Under the pieces are notes generated by a model, which saw nothing but the letters and a program-made list of their open reading frames with translations, ran no database searches and was not told where the DNA came from. The position numbers and the translations under genes were made by a program. Below, piece by piece: positions 9,704-19,365 of a DNA stretch of 64,000 nucleotides (positions are counted from its first letter, which is position 1; each line of letters begins with the position of its first letter). Origin of the DNA: Leptolyngbya sp. NIES-3755 (GTDB lineage Bacteria; Cyanobacteriota; Cyanobacteriia; Leptolyngbyales; Leptolyngbyaceae); the NCBI GenBank assembly GCA_001548435.1, contig AP017308.1, forward strand, positions 1,187,030-1,251,029, read 5' to 3'.

Positions 9704-11051
9704 AAGGTTTCGTTAGAGAAAGGCGGAATTGATCGAGATCAGAAAGGGCGCGATCGCGATATTGTCCATACCGCTCTTGTTTGTTGCGAATCTTCTTCGG
9801 CAGTTCTGGCAAAATTCCAAAGTTCGGTGGCATCGGTTGGAAATGCTTGGGAGAAGCAGAACTAATGAAGTCGAACATTGCGCCCATCATCGTGGTGACC
9901 GGTAAAGTGACCGTTGGTAATCCTAGAGCGATTCGCGCTGCGTTGGTTCCCGCAAGCCATCCCCCTGCACAAGCAGCGGTGTACCCTTCTGTTCCGCTCA
10001 ATTGTCCAGCGGCGAGTAAGGTCGATCGGGATTTGAATTGCAAGGTCGATGAGAGCAATTCAGGCGAGTTGATAAACGTATTCCGGTGCATCACACCCAT
10101 GCGGACAAATTCGGCATTCTCTAAGCCTGGGATCAGTTGGAAGACGCGCTTTTGTTCGCCCCAGCGAAGATTCGTCTGGAAGCCGACCATGTTCCAGAGT
10201 TGCCCAGATTTGTCTTCTTGGCGGAGTTGAACGACTGCATACGGACGATGCTCTTTGTTTTCGCGGAAATCACCTTTTCGGGCATCAAACAGTCCCACAG
10301 GCTTAAGCGGACCATATCGCATCGTATCTTCGCCACGTCGAGCCATTTCCTCGATCGGTAAACAAGCCTCGAAAAATTTCGCCGTTTCCCGCTCAAAATC
10401 TTTTAGTTCTGCCTGTTCTGCCTTGCACAATTCTCGCCAGAAGTGGAGATACTGCTCTTTGTTCATTGGGCAGTTGAGATAAGCGGCTTCTCCTCGATCG
10501 TATCGGGATGCCAGAAACGCGGTCTCAAAGTCGATCGATTCCCCAACCACGATCGGACTCGCGGCATCGAAAAAGCTCATATAAGCCATTCCAGTGAATT
10601 CACGCAAATCCTCCGCTAGCGCTTCACTGGTCAGCGGTCCCGTCGTCAGCACGACGATTCCATCTCTCGGAATTTCCGTAATTTCTCCGCGTCGTAGCTC
10701 GATTAAGGGATGGTTAGAGAGCGTTTCGGTTAAATCTTGACTGAAAACACCTCGATCGACTGCCAGTGCTCCTCCAGCCGGGACTTGATGTTTATCGGCT
10801 GTTTGAATCACGATCGAGCTTAATCTCCGCAATTCTTCGTGCAAAAGTCCTGAAGCGCGATCGGTAGCTTGCGCTCCAAAAGAATTACTGCAAACGAGTT
10901 CTGCTAAATGTTCAGAGTGATGAGCGGGGCTTTGTCGGACGGGGCGCATTTCGTGAAGAATCACGGGAATCCCGGCTTGAGCGATTTGCCAGGCGGCTTC
11001 TGTGCCTGCGAGTCCGCCGCCAATGACATGAATGGGAGAAAAGTCGGTCAT
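9684..11051 (-). CDS. trmFO: Methylenetetrahydrofolate-tRNA-(uracil-54-C5)-methyltransferase
   Basis: 455 residues from the ATG at 11051 ([13 protein letters not shown]); the frame stays open 27 codons further up, but the family begins just before the FAD loop. The protein makes ribothymidine at position 54 of tRNA, using methylenetetrahydrofolate as carbon donor and FAD as cofactor. Visible are the dinucleotide-binding [11 protein letters not shown] near residue 12, [10 protein letters not shown], the GALAVDR motif and the C-terminal [17 protein letters not shown] and FDFISSASP, all typical of TrmFO. It overlaps the following glycosyltransferase-like gene. Long 5' region without genes. Confidence 0.95.
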   Translation of the reverse strand: MTDFSPIHVIGGGLAGTEAAWQIAQAGIPVILHEMRPVRQSPAHHSEHLAELVCSNSFGAQATDRASGLLHEELRRLSSIVIQTADKHQVPAGGALAVDRGVFSQDLTETLSNHPLIELRRGEITEIPRDGIVVLTTGPLTSEALAEDLREFTGMAYMSFFDAASPIVVGESIDFETAFLASRYDRGEAAYLNCPMNKEQYLHFWRELCKAEQAELKDFERETAKFFEACLPIEEMARRGEDTMRYGPLKPVGLFDARKGDFRENKEHRPYAVVQLRQEDKSGQLWNMVGFQTNLRWGEQKRVFQLIPGLENAEFVRMGVMHRNTFINSPELLSSTLQFKSRSTLLAAGQLSGTEGYTAACAGGWLAGTNAARIALGLPTVTLPVTTMMGAMFDFISSASPKHFQPMPPNFGILPELPKKIRNKQERYGQYRDRALSDLDQFRLSLTKPYALALS

Positions 11052-11699
11052 GGTCAAAACTGCGATCGAGTCCTTATCTAGAATAGATGCTTCCGTCGAA
11101 AGTCGCAGATCAAAGAAAACTAGCCTTCTCAATTCTGAATTGAAGTGAATTATCCGGAGAATATGAAGAAGTTTATCGTTTCTTTAAACAAATCGGTAGA
11201 GCATCCGTAAAAACACGAATATCCGTAGAATCGCTCTAGTGAGAGATCGATCAATTCCTAGTGATTTCGATAGAAACAATACCAAGGAATCGATACAACG
11301 ATTTCAAACTGGTTTATCTACGGCGGGTGATTTAACGATAAGGGCAGCGATCGTGATCAATTCCGCTCTAAAACTTCAGTAATTTCTGATTTACCCTGTG
11401 AAGGGGATATAAATTATCCGTAATAACACTGGCTTTCGTCTTGGAGATGCCTTAATCTCTGTACAGAAACCGAAACAGATTATCTCTACTCAGAGCCGTT
11501 TAGTCAGGTTGCTCTACCTTTATTTAGAATTTTCAAGGGGTTCAAGGTGCGGACTCCTCTCAGGGGATGAACTTAATATCAAGCGATTCTAGGAAGCAAC
11601 GGAAGTATTTCTACGGAGAAGCTGCTTCCTTCATCTGTGTGAAGCCAATGATGGGCGATCGAGACTAGAATTCAGATAGTCAATGCTGGCTTGGAAGTT
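11052..11699. other. Divergent intergenic region between trmFO and the 11700 gene
   Basis: About 650 bases without a convincing gene. It must hold the promoters of both divergent genes, but I see no clear -35/-10 pair. The heptamer ATCCGTA occurs three times (11203, 11221, 11416) and a variant ATCCGGA once near 11154. No tRNA-like or terminator-like fold stands out. Confidence 0.4.
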
Positions 11700-13112
11700 A
11701 TGCGATCGTCACCGTCCCGTTCTCCGCTGCGTCGAAATCTCTTGTTCGAGAGAGCGATGGCGCTGTTAGCTGTAGCAAATCTGGGATTGATTGCGTTCGA
11801 TAGCTCGTATGTGCCGTGGCGGGCTTTCTGGTTTCGGAATTTTCCAGAACTGACGCGGGTTTACGATCGTGTGAAAGGCATTGAACCGCATCGTGATACT
11901 GAAGCGTATTTAGAAACTGTCGATCTCTTGCAGCAGGAACTTCAGCAGGCAGGATTGCAGAGCGCACAAGTCCAGACGAGACTTCAAGAACTGCGCGATC
12001 GTAGCGCAGAAATTGTCGATACAAATCCGTTTGCAGTTGCAAATAAAAGCGGAACGCTAGAAAAGATTAAAAACCGAATGCGGGAGCATATCTTTCAGCA
12101 ACGTAGGCGTGAATCCGCGAAGCAAGCATTTACAACATTTTGGAGCACAGAGAATCTAGCACAACGTGGAGCTAATAACGAATTAGCCTTTTTCGATCGT
12201 GAAATTCGTCCGCTGATTGCCTCCAACTATTATCGATCGATTGGTGAAAACGGTGAATTCGTTGATTGGTTCTGGTTAATTGATCTGCCTTTTATTGCGA
12301 TTTTTGCACTGGAATTCATTGCCCGAACCTTCTATCTCAGCCGCCGCTATAAGAGTTTGAGTTGGATCGATGCAGCACTTTGGCGATGGTACGATTTATT
12401 TTTGTTATTACCCTTTTGGCGATGGCTGCGGGTGATCCCAATGATCGTTCGCCTTGATCAAGCTCGAATTGTTGATTTCAGCCACATCCGCCAGCAAGCC
12501 AGTCAAGGCTTTGTCGCCAATATTTCCGAAGATATGGCAGAAGTCGTTGTCATTCAGGTGATCGATCGAATGCAATCCTCGATCGAGCGTGGTGAACTGT
12601 CTCGCTGGCTGATTCAATCGGTGAATCGCCCTTACATTGATCTGAACCAGCGTGATGAAATCCAGGAATTAACGACTCATATTTTACAAACTACGGTTTA
12701 TCAAGTTTTACCAAAAGTTAGACCTGATCTAGAAGCTTTACTACGACACAGCGTTGATACAGTTTTGAGCCAATCGCCTGCTTATCAAGGATTGAAATCG
12801 ATGCCATTGGTAGGAGATTTGCCGAGACAAATTAATGAACGATTAGTTGCTGAAGTCACTGGCGGAGCTTATGAGGCGATCGTGCTGGCTTTGAAGGATA
12901 AAGTCGGGGCTGAATTGGTGAGTAAGCTTGTGAAAAGTTTTGGACAGAATTTTGCAACCGAATTACAGCAACAGCGATCGCTTCAGGAGATTCAAAGTTT
13001 AGCGATCGATCTTCTAGAAGAAATCAAAGTGAATTATGTGAAGCGATTGAGCGAAGAAGATGTCGAGGGCATTTTAGAAGAAACTCGCCAGATTCGGAAA
13101 TTGAGAAGTTAG
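11700..13112 (+). CDS. Cyanobacterial membrane protein of unknown function
   Basis: 470 residues from the ATG at 11700 (MRSSPSRSPLRRNLLFERAM); an in-frame TTG lies nine bases upstream. Hydrophobic segments are at about 20-35, 185-205 (FWLIDLPFIAIFALEFIART) and 225-245 (WYDLFLLLPFWRWLRVIPM). A helical, charged region with coiled-coil character lies between the first two, and a long soluble C-terminal half (about 250-470) follows. The arrangement is loosely like ion-channel-related proteins, but I see no selectivity filter. The start of 13147 follows closely and may be co-transcribed. Confidence 0.75.
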   Translation: MRSSPSRSPLRRNLLFERAMALLAVANLGLIAFDSSYVPWRAFWFRNFPELTRVYDRVKGIEPHRDTEAYLETVDLLQQELQQAGLQSAQVQTRLQELRDRSAEIVDTNPFAVANKSGTLEKIKNRMREHIFQQRRRESAKQAFTTFWSTENLAQRGANNELAFFDREIRPLIASNYYRSIGENGEFVDWFWLIDLPFIAIFALEFIARTFYLSRRYKSLSWIDAALWRWYDLFLLLPFWRWLRVIPMIVRLDQARIVDFSHIRQQASQGFVANISEDMAEVVVIQVIDRMQSSIERGELSRWLIQSVNRPYIDLNQRDEIQELTTHILQTTVYQVLPKVRPDLEALLRHSVDTVLSQSPAYQGLKSMPLVGDLPRQINERLVAEVTGGAYEAIVLALKDKVGAELVSKLVKSFGQNFATELQQQRSLQEIQSLAIDLLEEIKVNYVKRLSEEDVEGILEETRQIRKLRS

Positions 13113-13146
13113 ATGGCAGAAATTTATGTGGCGATTCGGAATCAAA

Positions 13147-13365
13147 ATGAATAGCAACTCTTCAAACGACTACATCCTCGATCCAGAATCACTCAGAGCT
13201 TACCAATTAGCGGTTTATTTCGAGAATGAGTGGTTGTGGAAAGAAAAAAATCCGATTTGTCGTGCAAATATGGCAAGACGGCTTGCTGAACTGACTGCGA
13301 GATTAGCGGATTTGGAGGAAGAAGAGGCACGAAAGGCTCAGGGGCTATCTTCAGAAGCGGCTTAG
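13147..13365 (+). CDS. Small acidic helical protein
   Basis: 72 residues (MNSNSSNDYILDPESLRAY...), ending in a coiled-coil-like stretch ARRLAELTARLADLEEEEARKAQG. An in-frame ATG at 13126 is an alternative start; neither has a clear ribosome binding site. It follows the membrane protein by a few tens of bases on the same strand and may belong to its operon. Family not recognised. Confidence 0.55.
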   Translation: MNSNSSNDYILDPESLRAYQLAVYFENEWLWKEKNPICRANMARRLAELTARLADLEEEEARKAQGLSSEAA

Positions 13366-13395
13366 ATTGAATGTGTTTGAGGATTGCGTTTCTAT

Positions 13396-14244
13396 CTAAT
13401 TTCCTGTGCCTGTCCGACTGTGCAACGTGATCACCGTGACTTCTGGCGCACAGAACAATCGCCCTGGAAAATAAGTTCCTAATCCTCGATTTACATACAA
13501 CCGATTATTACCAACTTGATGAAATCCTTTGACCCACTCCCAGTGTTTCATCACGCGGTAACAAGCTTTCAATGCTGAAATCCGATGTTTTAAGTTTCTA
13601 GGCAAAGTTCGATAAAGATAAGCACAAGTCACAGAAACATTCAAAACCCCAGGAATGATGATCTGTCCGCCGTGGCTGTGTCCTGATAGCTGTAAATCGA
13701 CGCGGTACTCTTGGAGAGATTCAGCACAGTCAGGATTATGAGCAAGCACAATTCGGGGTAAATCTGCGGGAAGTTGTGCCATTAATTCCCCAGATTGTTT
13801 ATAAGCAGATGACCAAATATCAGCTAAACCAACCAGTGCAAGCTCTTCTCCGACTGGATAAACAATCTCATTCCACAAAACTTTAATATCCACTTTGGCA
13901 AGTCCATCAGTAATGGTTTGCTTGCTATCGCGACGATGCAGATCATGATTGCCCAAAATTCCATAGATACCGCAACGAGATTCAATCTGTTTTAATCGCT
14001 TTGCTAACTCATGAATCGGAGTTGGATCATCTGTGACAAAATCGCCCGTGATCACGACAAAATCGGCTTCAGCTTCATTGGTTGCGAGGATGGCTTGATC
14101 TAAAACTTCGTCAGACACACGCTTTCCATCGAAGTGCAAATCCGAAAGCTGAACGATCTTTGTCCCATCTAAATGAGCAGGGAGATTGTCGATCGCAATT
14201 TCCAGATATTCGACTTTGACAGACTGATTGAGTAAGGGTTGCAT
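13396..14244 (-). CDS. Calcineurin-like metallophosphoesterase (YkuE/YaeI type)
   Basis: 282 residues. The five metal-binding motifs are in order: DLH (D35, H37), GDF (D67), GNHD (N99-D101), an H in VLAHNPD near 168 and GHSHGG near 187. This is the two-metal phosphoesterase fold. Relatives in this branch act on lipid-linked or nucleotide phosphodiesters; the substrate here is not predictable. There is no signal peptide. It is convergent with the gene at 13147 and upstream of the reductase gene on the same strand, with about 55 bases between. Confidence 0.9.
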   Translation of the reverse strand: MQPLLNQSVKVEYLEIAIDNLPAHLDGTKIVQLSDLHFDGKRVSDEVLDQAILATNEAEADFVVITGDFVTDDPTPIHELAKRLKQIESRCGIYGILGNHDLHRRDSKQTITDGLAKVDIKVLWNEIVYPVGEELALVGLADIWSSAYKQSGELMAQLPADLPRIVLAHNPDCAESLQEYRVDLQLSGHSHGGQIIIPGVLNVSVTCAYLYRTLPRNLKHRISALKACYRVMKHWEWVKGFHQVGNNRLYVNRGLGTYFPGRLFCAPEVTVITLHSRTGTGN

Positions 14245-14299
14245 ACCATCCAGGTCTAACGCGCTTTTAGCTTAACAAACCTTAGCGAATCTGATCGCA

Positions 14300-15784
14300 C
14301 TATGAAAGTTTGGTCAAAAAGCCTAAAAGCTTCCGGCTTCTCGGAGTGAGTAAAGTTTTGCGGTAAGCATCAGCAGCTTTTCGGATGACTTCGGCTTGAG
14401 TGGGATAGGGATGAATCACACTGGATAAAGTGTTCAAGCTACATTTTCCGACGATCGCTAATGTCACCTCGCTAATCATTTCACCTGCATGACGGGCAAC
14501 GATCGTCGCTCCCAAAATTTCACCTTTTCGATGCAAGATTTTGACGAATCCGTTGGTTTCTCCATCAGCGATCGCTCGATCGACTTTTTCTAATGGAATC
14601 TTGATCGTTTCTGCATTCGGAGCTTCGTATAATCCAACGTGAGCAATTTCGGGATCGGTATAAGTTGCCCAAGGCATGACTAAATTGCTGAGCTTCGATC
14701 GACTTAATCCAAAGGGTGAAAAGAGCGCATTTTTGATCACAATTCTTGCTGCCGCGTCTGCTGCATGTGTGTATTTCCAATCCATGCAAATGTCGCCCGC
14801 AGCGAAGATCTTAGAATTCGTGGTCTGCAAATAATCATCTACTTTCACGCCTTTTTTGGTGTATTCAACGCCAGCAGCTTCGAGGTTTAATCCTTCAATA
14901 TTGGGCGATCGACCTGCACCGACTAAAATCTCATCGACTGTAATTTGTTCTGAATTGAAGTGAATCGTTTTACCAGGTTCTACTTTGTCGATCGAGCGAT
15001 TAAAAACAATTCGGATTCCTTCATCAATGAGAACTGTTTTAAGAATTTCAGCGGCTTCGGGATCTTCTCGATCGAGCAGTCGATTTTTGTTATGAAATAG
15101 CGTCACTTCACAGCCCAATCTCCGAAACGTTTGAGCCATTTCGCAGCCAATTGAACCTCCTCCAATTACAGCTAAATGATTGGGTCGTTCAGTTAGCGAA
15201 AAAACTGTTTCATTTGTTAAAAATCCGACTTCTGCTAGTCCGGGAATATTCGGCTTACTCGCACGTGCTCCGGTTGCGATCGCAGCTTTTTTGAATTTCA
15301 GAATACGATCGCCAACTGCAATCCGTTCTCTATCCAAGAACCTTCCTTCTCCCAGAAACACATCAATTCCAAGCTTCTGAAATCGTTCTGCTGAGTCATT
15401 CTCGCTAATTTCTGCTCGAACTCGCCGCATCCGCTCCATCACTGCGGGAAAATCAACTTCAATTTGATCGGGTGGGATCACTCCAAACGATCGAGCCTGT
15501 TGCATTTCTCCCACGACACGCGACGATCGAATCACAGTCTTAGAAGGAACACATCCAACATTGAGACAATCACCACCCATTAAATGCTTCTCAATAATGG
15601 CAACTTTCAGCCCAATTCCTAATCCTGCGGCTCCCGCTGCCACAACTAATCCTGCTGTTCCCGCACCGATTACAACCAGATCATATTGGTCTTTTGGCTG
15701 TGGGTTGATCCAATCGATCGGATGAACACGGGAAATCAATAATTCATTGTAATTATCGAGTGGAGAAATCAGCGAATCTTTCAT
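14300..15784 (-). CDS. Mercuric-reductase-like FAD/NAD(P) disulfide oxidoreductase
   Basis: 494 residues. The FAD loop GAGTAGL starts near residue 40, the redox pair sits in GGDCLNVGCVPSKT (C73 and C78), the NAD(P)-binding GGGSIGCE lies in the middle, AGDICMDWKYTHAA is the second FAD contact, and the dimerisation domain ends with IHPYPTQAEV. It lacks the N-terminal heavy-metal domain and the C-terminal Cys pair of true MerA, so mercury reduction is doubtful. It lies four bases after a TVP38-type membrane gene, clearly one operon. This pairing is common in cyanobacteria; the role is unknown. Confidence 0.9.
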   Translation of the reverse strand: MKDSLISPLDNYNELLISRVHPIDWINPQPKDQYDLVVIGAGTAGLVVAAGAAGLGIGLKVAIIEKHLMGGDCLNVGCVPSKTVIRSSRVVGEMQQARSFGVIPPDQIEVDFPAVMERMRRVRAEISENDSAERFQKLGIDVFLGEGRFLDRERIAVGDRILKFKKAAIATGARASKPNIPGLAEVGFLTNETVFSLTERPNHLAVIGGGSIGCEMAQTFRRLGCEVTLFHNKNRLLDREDPEAAEILKTVLIDEGIRIVFNRSIDKVEPGKTIHFNSEQITVDEILVGAGRSPNIEGLNLEAAGVEYTKKGVKVDDYLQTTNSKIFAAGDICMDWKYTHAADAAARIVIKNALFSPFGLSRSKLSNLVMPWATYTDPEIAHVGLYEAPNAETIKIPLEKVDRAIADGETNGFVKILHRKGEILGATIVARHAGEMISEVTLAIVGKCSLNTLSSVIHPYPTQAEVIRKAADAYRKTLLTPRSRKLLGFLTKLS

Positions 15785-15788
15785 CAGA

Positions 15789-16394
15789 TTAATTCTCTTC
15801 CAATTCTTTTAGAGCATTTTTAGCAATTCTAGTAACGTATACCGTTACGACTACTGTAGCGATGAATCCGACAATCCGAAGTGTCCACTGTGCGAGTTCT
15901 GCTTCACGACTCAATTGTGTTGTTCCTAGCGTTGCCAAACTTCCTGCTAATGAGCCGATGTATACGTACATTAAAATTCCGGGAATCATTCCTAAGCACC
16001 CGATCGCATAATCTTTCAAAGTCACTCGTGTCAGTCCATACGCATAATTCAACAATGTGAATGGAAACACTGGAGACAATCGAGTGAGCAATACGACTTT
16101 CAATCCTTCTTTCGATACGGCTTCGTCGATCGCTTTAAATTTGGAATTCCCTTCAATTTTGCGTGTGACCCAATCTCGTGCCAAATAGCGACCCACTAAA
16201 AAGGCTGCGATCGCGCCACAAGTTGCTCCTACGAAAACGTAAACTGACCCTAAGAGCACTCCATAAACCGCTCCTGCTCCTAACGTCAAAATTGTTCCGG
16301 GAACGAAGAGGACGGCAGCGATAGTATAGAGAGCGACGAATGCGATCGCGCCCCCTGCACCAAGATTTTGAATCCAACTGAGAACTTCTTGCAT
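15789..16394 (-). CDS. TVP38/TMEM64-family (VTT-domain) membrane protein
   Basis: 201 residues from the ATG at 16394 (MQEVLSWIQNLG); the frame is open further up but that extension is unlike the family. It has several membrane segments and the VTT-domain signature: an FVPGTILTLGAGAVYG stretch, an FLVGRYLARDW motif and LTRLSPVFPFTLLNYAYGLT. Relatives are DedA-like integral proteins linked to lipid scrambling or membrane homeostasis. The disulfide reductase gene starts four bases after its stop, so the two are co-transcribed. Confidence 0.88.
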   Translation of the reverse strand: MQEVLSWIQNLGAGGAIAFVALYTIAAVLFVPGTILTLGAGAVYGVLLGSVYVFVGATCGAIAAFLVGRYLARDWVTRKIEGNSKFKAIDEAVSKEGLKVVLLTRLSPVFPFTLLNYAYGLTRVTLKDYAIGCLGMIPGILMYVYIGSLAGSLATLGTTQLSREAELAQWTLRIVGFIATVVVTVYVTRIAKNALKELEEN

Positions 16395-16647
16395 GAGAAA
16401 AGGAAAAAGAAATCGTCTAAAATCTAGCGCGACATCTACCACATGTAAGAATTTGTAATAAAAACGCTCATCAAATCGGAATACCTTAATAAATAGCGAA
16501 ACATGGTGATTCTGACATTTAGGGTACGATTCCGGGTTCAAAGCCTTTAACTAAGCCGAATTCGGAGATTTAAACTAGAATTTGGGATCGCCAGCAGAAA
16601 AACACACGCCAGCGAACTACTTAAATTACAGTGTTGGGAAGTTTAGA

Positions 16648-17364
16648 ATGAGCAGCAATTTAGCAACAAAACTTCGCGAAGGAACCAAAAAAGCTCACAC
16701 GATGGCGGAGAACACAGGCTTCATCGCGTGTTTTCTAAAAGGAACGGTCGAAAAAGAATCGTACCGGAAGCTCGTTGCCAACTTCTACTTTGTCTATTCG
16801 GCAATGGAAGAGGAAATGCGTCGTCACAAAGATCATCCAATCTTGTCGAAGGTGTACTTCCCAGAACTGGAACGCAAGGAAACTCTTGAGCAGGATCTCG
16901 CTTACTACTTTGGTAAAAATTGGCGCGATCAGGTCGCTCCCTCGGCTGCAACTCAATCGTATGTAGCTCGGATTCACCAAATTGCCAACAGCAATCCTGA
17001 ACTCTTGATCGCTCACTCGTACACGCGCTACATCGGCGACCTGTCCGGCGGTCAAATTCTCAAGAAGATTGCTCAAAACGGCATGAATCTCACAGAAGGC
17101 GAAGGAACCAGTTTCTACGAGTTCAAGCACATCTCTGATGAGAAGGCGTTCAAGAAAGAGTATCGCGCCCGGTTGGATTCGATGCCGATCAATGATGCGA
17201 CTGCTGATCGAATTGTCGAAGAAGCAAACGATGCCTTTGGCATGAACATGGACGTGTTCAAAGAGCTAGAAGGCAACTTGGTTAAAGCGATCGGGCTTGC
17301 ATTGTTCAACGCTTTGACCCGGAAACGCGGTCGGGGCAGCACCGAATTGGCAACGGCAGAATAG
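16648..17364 (+). CDS. ho1: Heme oxygenase (biliverdin-producing)
   Basis: 238 residues from the ATG at 16648 (MSSNLATKLREGTKKAH); 22 further open codons upstream do not resemble the family. It cleaves heme to biliverdin, CO and iron with ferredoxin as electron donor, the first step towards phycobilin pigments. The proximal heme ligand is H17, and GDLSGGQ near residue 128 is the distal-helix signature. The length fits the cyanobacterial enzyme. It is divergent from the TVP38 operon and followed by an inverted repeat and cobW. Confidence 0.97.
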   Translation: MSSNLATKLREGTKKAHTMAENTGFIACFLKGTVEKESYRKLVANFYFVYSAMEEEMRRHKDHPILSKVYFPELERKETLEQDLAYYFGKNWRDQVAPSAATQSYVARIHQIANSNPELLIAHSYTRYIGDLSGGQILKKIAQNGMNLTEGEGTSFYEFKHISDEKAFKKEYRARLDSMPINDATADRIVEEANDAFGMNMDVFKELEGNLVKAIGLALFNALTRKRGRGSTELATAE

Positions 17365-17387
17365 AGTTTTTGAGCTTTTCAATTTTT

Positions 17388-17434
17388 GAATCCTGGAAAT
17401 CTAGGTGAAGAAATTCATCGGGTTCCCAGGATTC
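17388..17434 (+). terminator. Inverted repeat after heme oxygenase
   Basis: GAATCCTGG (17388-17396) pairs perfectly with CCAGGATTC (17426-17434) around a 29-base loop. It lies between ho1 and cobW. There is no T tract, so it is a weak terminator or an element in the cobW leader. I saw no cobalamin-riboswitch core here. Confidence 0.4.
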
Positions 17435-17482
17435 GTCGTTTGAACTTGGTATGATCGAGCGCGACTGATTAATAAAAAATTT

Positions 17483-18538
17483 ATGGCTGCAAAGATTCCG
17501 GTTACTGTCATTACTGGCTTTTTAGGAAGCGGAAAAACGACCCTGATTCGTCACCTCTTACAAAACAATCAAGGGCGACGAATTGCGGTACTCGTCAATG
17601 AATTCGGGGAACTGGGGATTGATGGGGAATTACTTCGATCGCGAAGCGTGCCAGAGGCATCGTGCCAAGTTTGTCCCGAAGACGAAACCAGTAATATTGT
17701 CGAACTCACGAATGGTTGCCTCTGCTGCACCGTTCAAGAAGAATTCCTTCCAACGATGCTGGAGTTGCTCAAGCGGCGAGATAGCTTGGATTGCATTCTG
17801 ATCGAGACCTCTGGATTGGCATTACCCAAACCCTTGATCAAAGCCTTTCGTTGGCATGAAATCAGAAATGCAGCGACCGTTGACGGAGTCATTACCGTGG
17901 TCGATTGTGAAGCCGTTTCGACTGGAACTTTAGCGGCAGATCTCCAAGCCGTTGAAGCTCAGAGATTAGCTGATCCCAATCTTGATCACGAAACTCCATT
18001 ACAGGAACTCTTCGAGGATCAGCTTGCTTGTGCCGATCTCGTAATTTTGAATAAAACCGATTTAGTCGATTCTGAAGCTCAGGAAAAAGTTCGATCGATA
18101 GTCGAACAAGAACTGCCCAGAGCCGTCAAGATTGTCGAAAATGGACGCAGCGATCGAGAAATTGATCCCAATCTCTTACTCGGATTCAATGCGGCAGTTG
18201 AAGAGAACCTAGCCACACGTCCAAGCCATCACGACACTGAAGAAGAACACGATCACGATGATGACATTCAATCAACGCATCTGATTTTGGATAAATCGTT
18301 TGATCCAAATCAACTGCGATCGCAATTAGAAAAACTGGTGCAGGAACAGGAAATCTACCGTGTGAAGGGCTTTGTGGCAGTCCCCGATAAACCGATGCGG
18401 TTAGTCGTTCAAGGCGTGGGATCACGATTCGAGCATTTCTACGATCGACCCTGGCGATCCGATGAAGTGCGGCAAACTCGATTGGTCTTTATCGGCAAAG
18501 ATTTAGACACAACCCGTTTAGCGGCACAACTCGCTTAA
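17483..18538 (+). CDS. cobW: CobW-family metal-chaperone GTPase
   Basis: 351 residues. G-loop GFLGSGKTT (12-20), metal-binding GCLCC (C79, C81, C82), base-recognition LNKTD near residue 190, a His/Asp-rich loop near 250 (SHHDTEEEHDHDDD) and a CobW C-terminal domain (about 265-350). G3E GTPases of this type load Co, Zn or Fe into target enzymes. The length, the CxxC in the inserted loop (CQVC, 61-64) and a cobQ elsewhere in the window favour a cobalamin role, but a zinc role cannot be excluded. The stop overlaps the convergent gene at 18535 by four bases. Confidence 0.9.
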   Translation: MAAKIPVTVITGFLGSGKTTLIRHLLQNNQGRRIAVLVNEFGELGIDGELLRSRSVPEASCQVCPEDETSNIVELTNGCLCCTVQEEFLPTMLELLKRRDSLDCILIETSGLALPKPLIKAFRWHEIRNAATVDGVITVVDCEAVSTGTLAADLQAVEAQRLADPNLDHETPLQELFEDQLACADLVILNKTDLVDSEAQEKVRSIVEQELPRAVKIVENGRSDREIDPNLLLGFNAAVEENLATRPSHHDTEEEHDHDDDIQSTHLILDKSFDPNQLRSQLEKLVQEQEIYRVKGFVAVPDKPMRLVVQGVGSRFEHFYDRPWRSDEVRQTRLVFIGKDLDTTRLAAQLA

Positions 18539-18843
18539 ACCACCATTTCGCCGCATTCATCGACTAAGTAGCAGAGTGCGCGGAATCGCAAACCGACAAA
18601 TTGATCGTAGAGCGGATTCAGCTTGCACATCGGGGGGATATGAACGATCGTGCGTCCGAATAACTTAATCTCACGCTCGAACGGGCATTGTGCAGGGATC
18701 AGTTTGCACACGAGATGAGCGGACTTACGATCGTTAACTTCGATCGAATCTAACCAGTTGCGAATCGGCTTGAATAGGTCGAACTTGTTGCGAGATTGAC
18801 CCGAAGGAATTGGAAAATCAAAGGTAATTTGTGACTCAGACAT
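18535..18843 (-). CDS. Mo-dependent nitrogenase C-terminal-domain protein
   Basis: 102 residues. Residues 22-98 match the cyanobacterial Mo-nitro_C domain (PF06967) as I remember it: PIRNWLDSIEV, LVCKLIPAQCPFEREIKLFGRT, IPPMCKLNPLYDQFVGLRFRALCYLVDECGE. Despite its name the domain is found as a stand-alone protein in many cyanobacteria, including non-fixers, and its function is unknown. Three Cys and the CPFE motif may bind metal (inference). It is convergent with cobW, overlapping it by four bases. Confidence 0.85.
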   Translation of the reverse strand: MSESQITFDFPIPSGQSRNKFDLFKPIRNWLDSIEVNDRKSAHLVCKLIPAQCPFEREIKLFGRTIVHIPPMCKLNPLYDQFVGLRFRALCYLVDECGEMVV

Positions 18844-19365
18844 GATGACCTTCCCAAAGAAATTAAGAGAGAGTGTTGCTCTATTTCAAGACTGAGGAGT
18901 GATTGCTTTTCTCACTACAAGATACACAGCGAATTTGAGATTTCCGTGAGTTTTGGAAGAGAGATTAGCGAAGCCTTGATTAAGATTGAATGAAACAACT
19001 TAGATGAACTAGCGACCTATCGTTAAGGCTCAACATACCCATATATAGGCATGAACTCCTCAATGAATGAAGCAATTTGAATCTAATTGTTTCTGCCTTT
19101 TTCTAGAGTTATTTCTATTAAAGTGATCCCCAGAATCACCGCACAGAACCCTAGAGGGTAACTTTTTCTTTACCATTAGATAAATCTACGTCCGCAGATA
19201 TTGACCTCTAGACATAAAGATAAAGGCTGGAACCCGCTTTGCAAAATCGTAGTTTTTATTACCTAGTTAATCTGTGGTTATCAAAAGCTTTTCTTAAGTT
19301 CCTACGGCTCGTTTTTTCCCAGAATGATTTGATAAATTGAATACAATTTCAAACTGAACTTATCT
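18844..19365. other. Intergenic region between the Mo-nitro_C gene and the tocopherol operon
   Basis: About 520 bases with no supported gene. Divergent promoters of both neighbours must lie here. I see no clear repeat, RNA gene or strong hairpin. Confidence 0.4.

Noticed and set aside
11133-11690. Possible small RNA or small gene in the long trmFO upstream gap
   Set aside because: No strong fold with T run and no protein-like frame could be seen.
17365-17482. Possible cobalamin riboswitch ahead of cobW
   Set aside because: No B12-box or conserved core found; only a simple inverted repeat is present.
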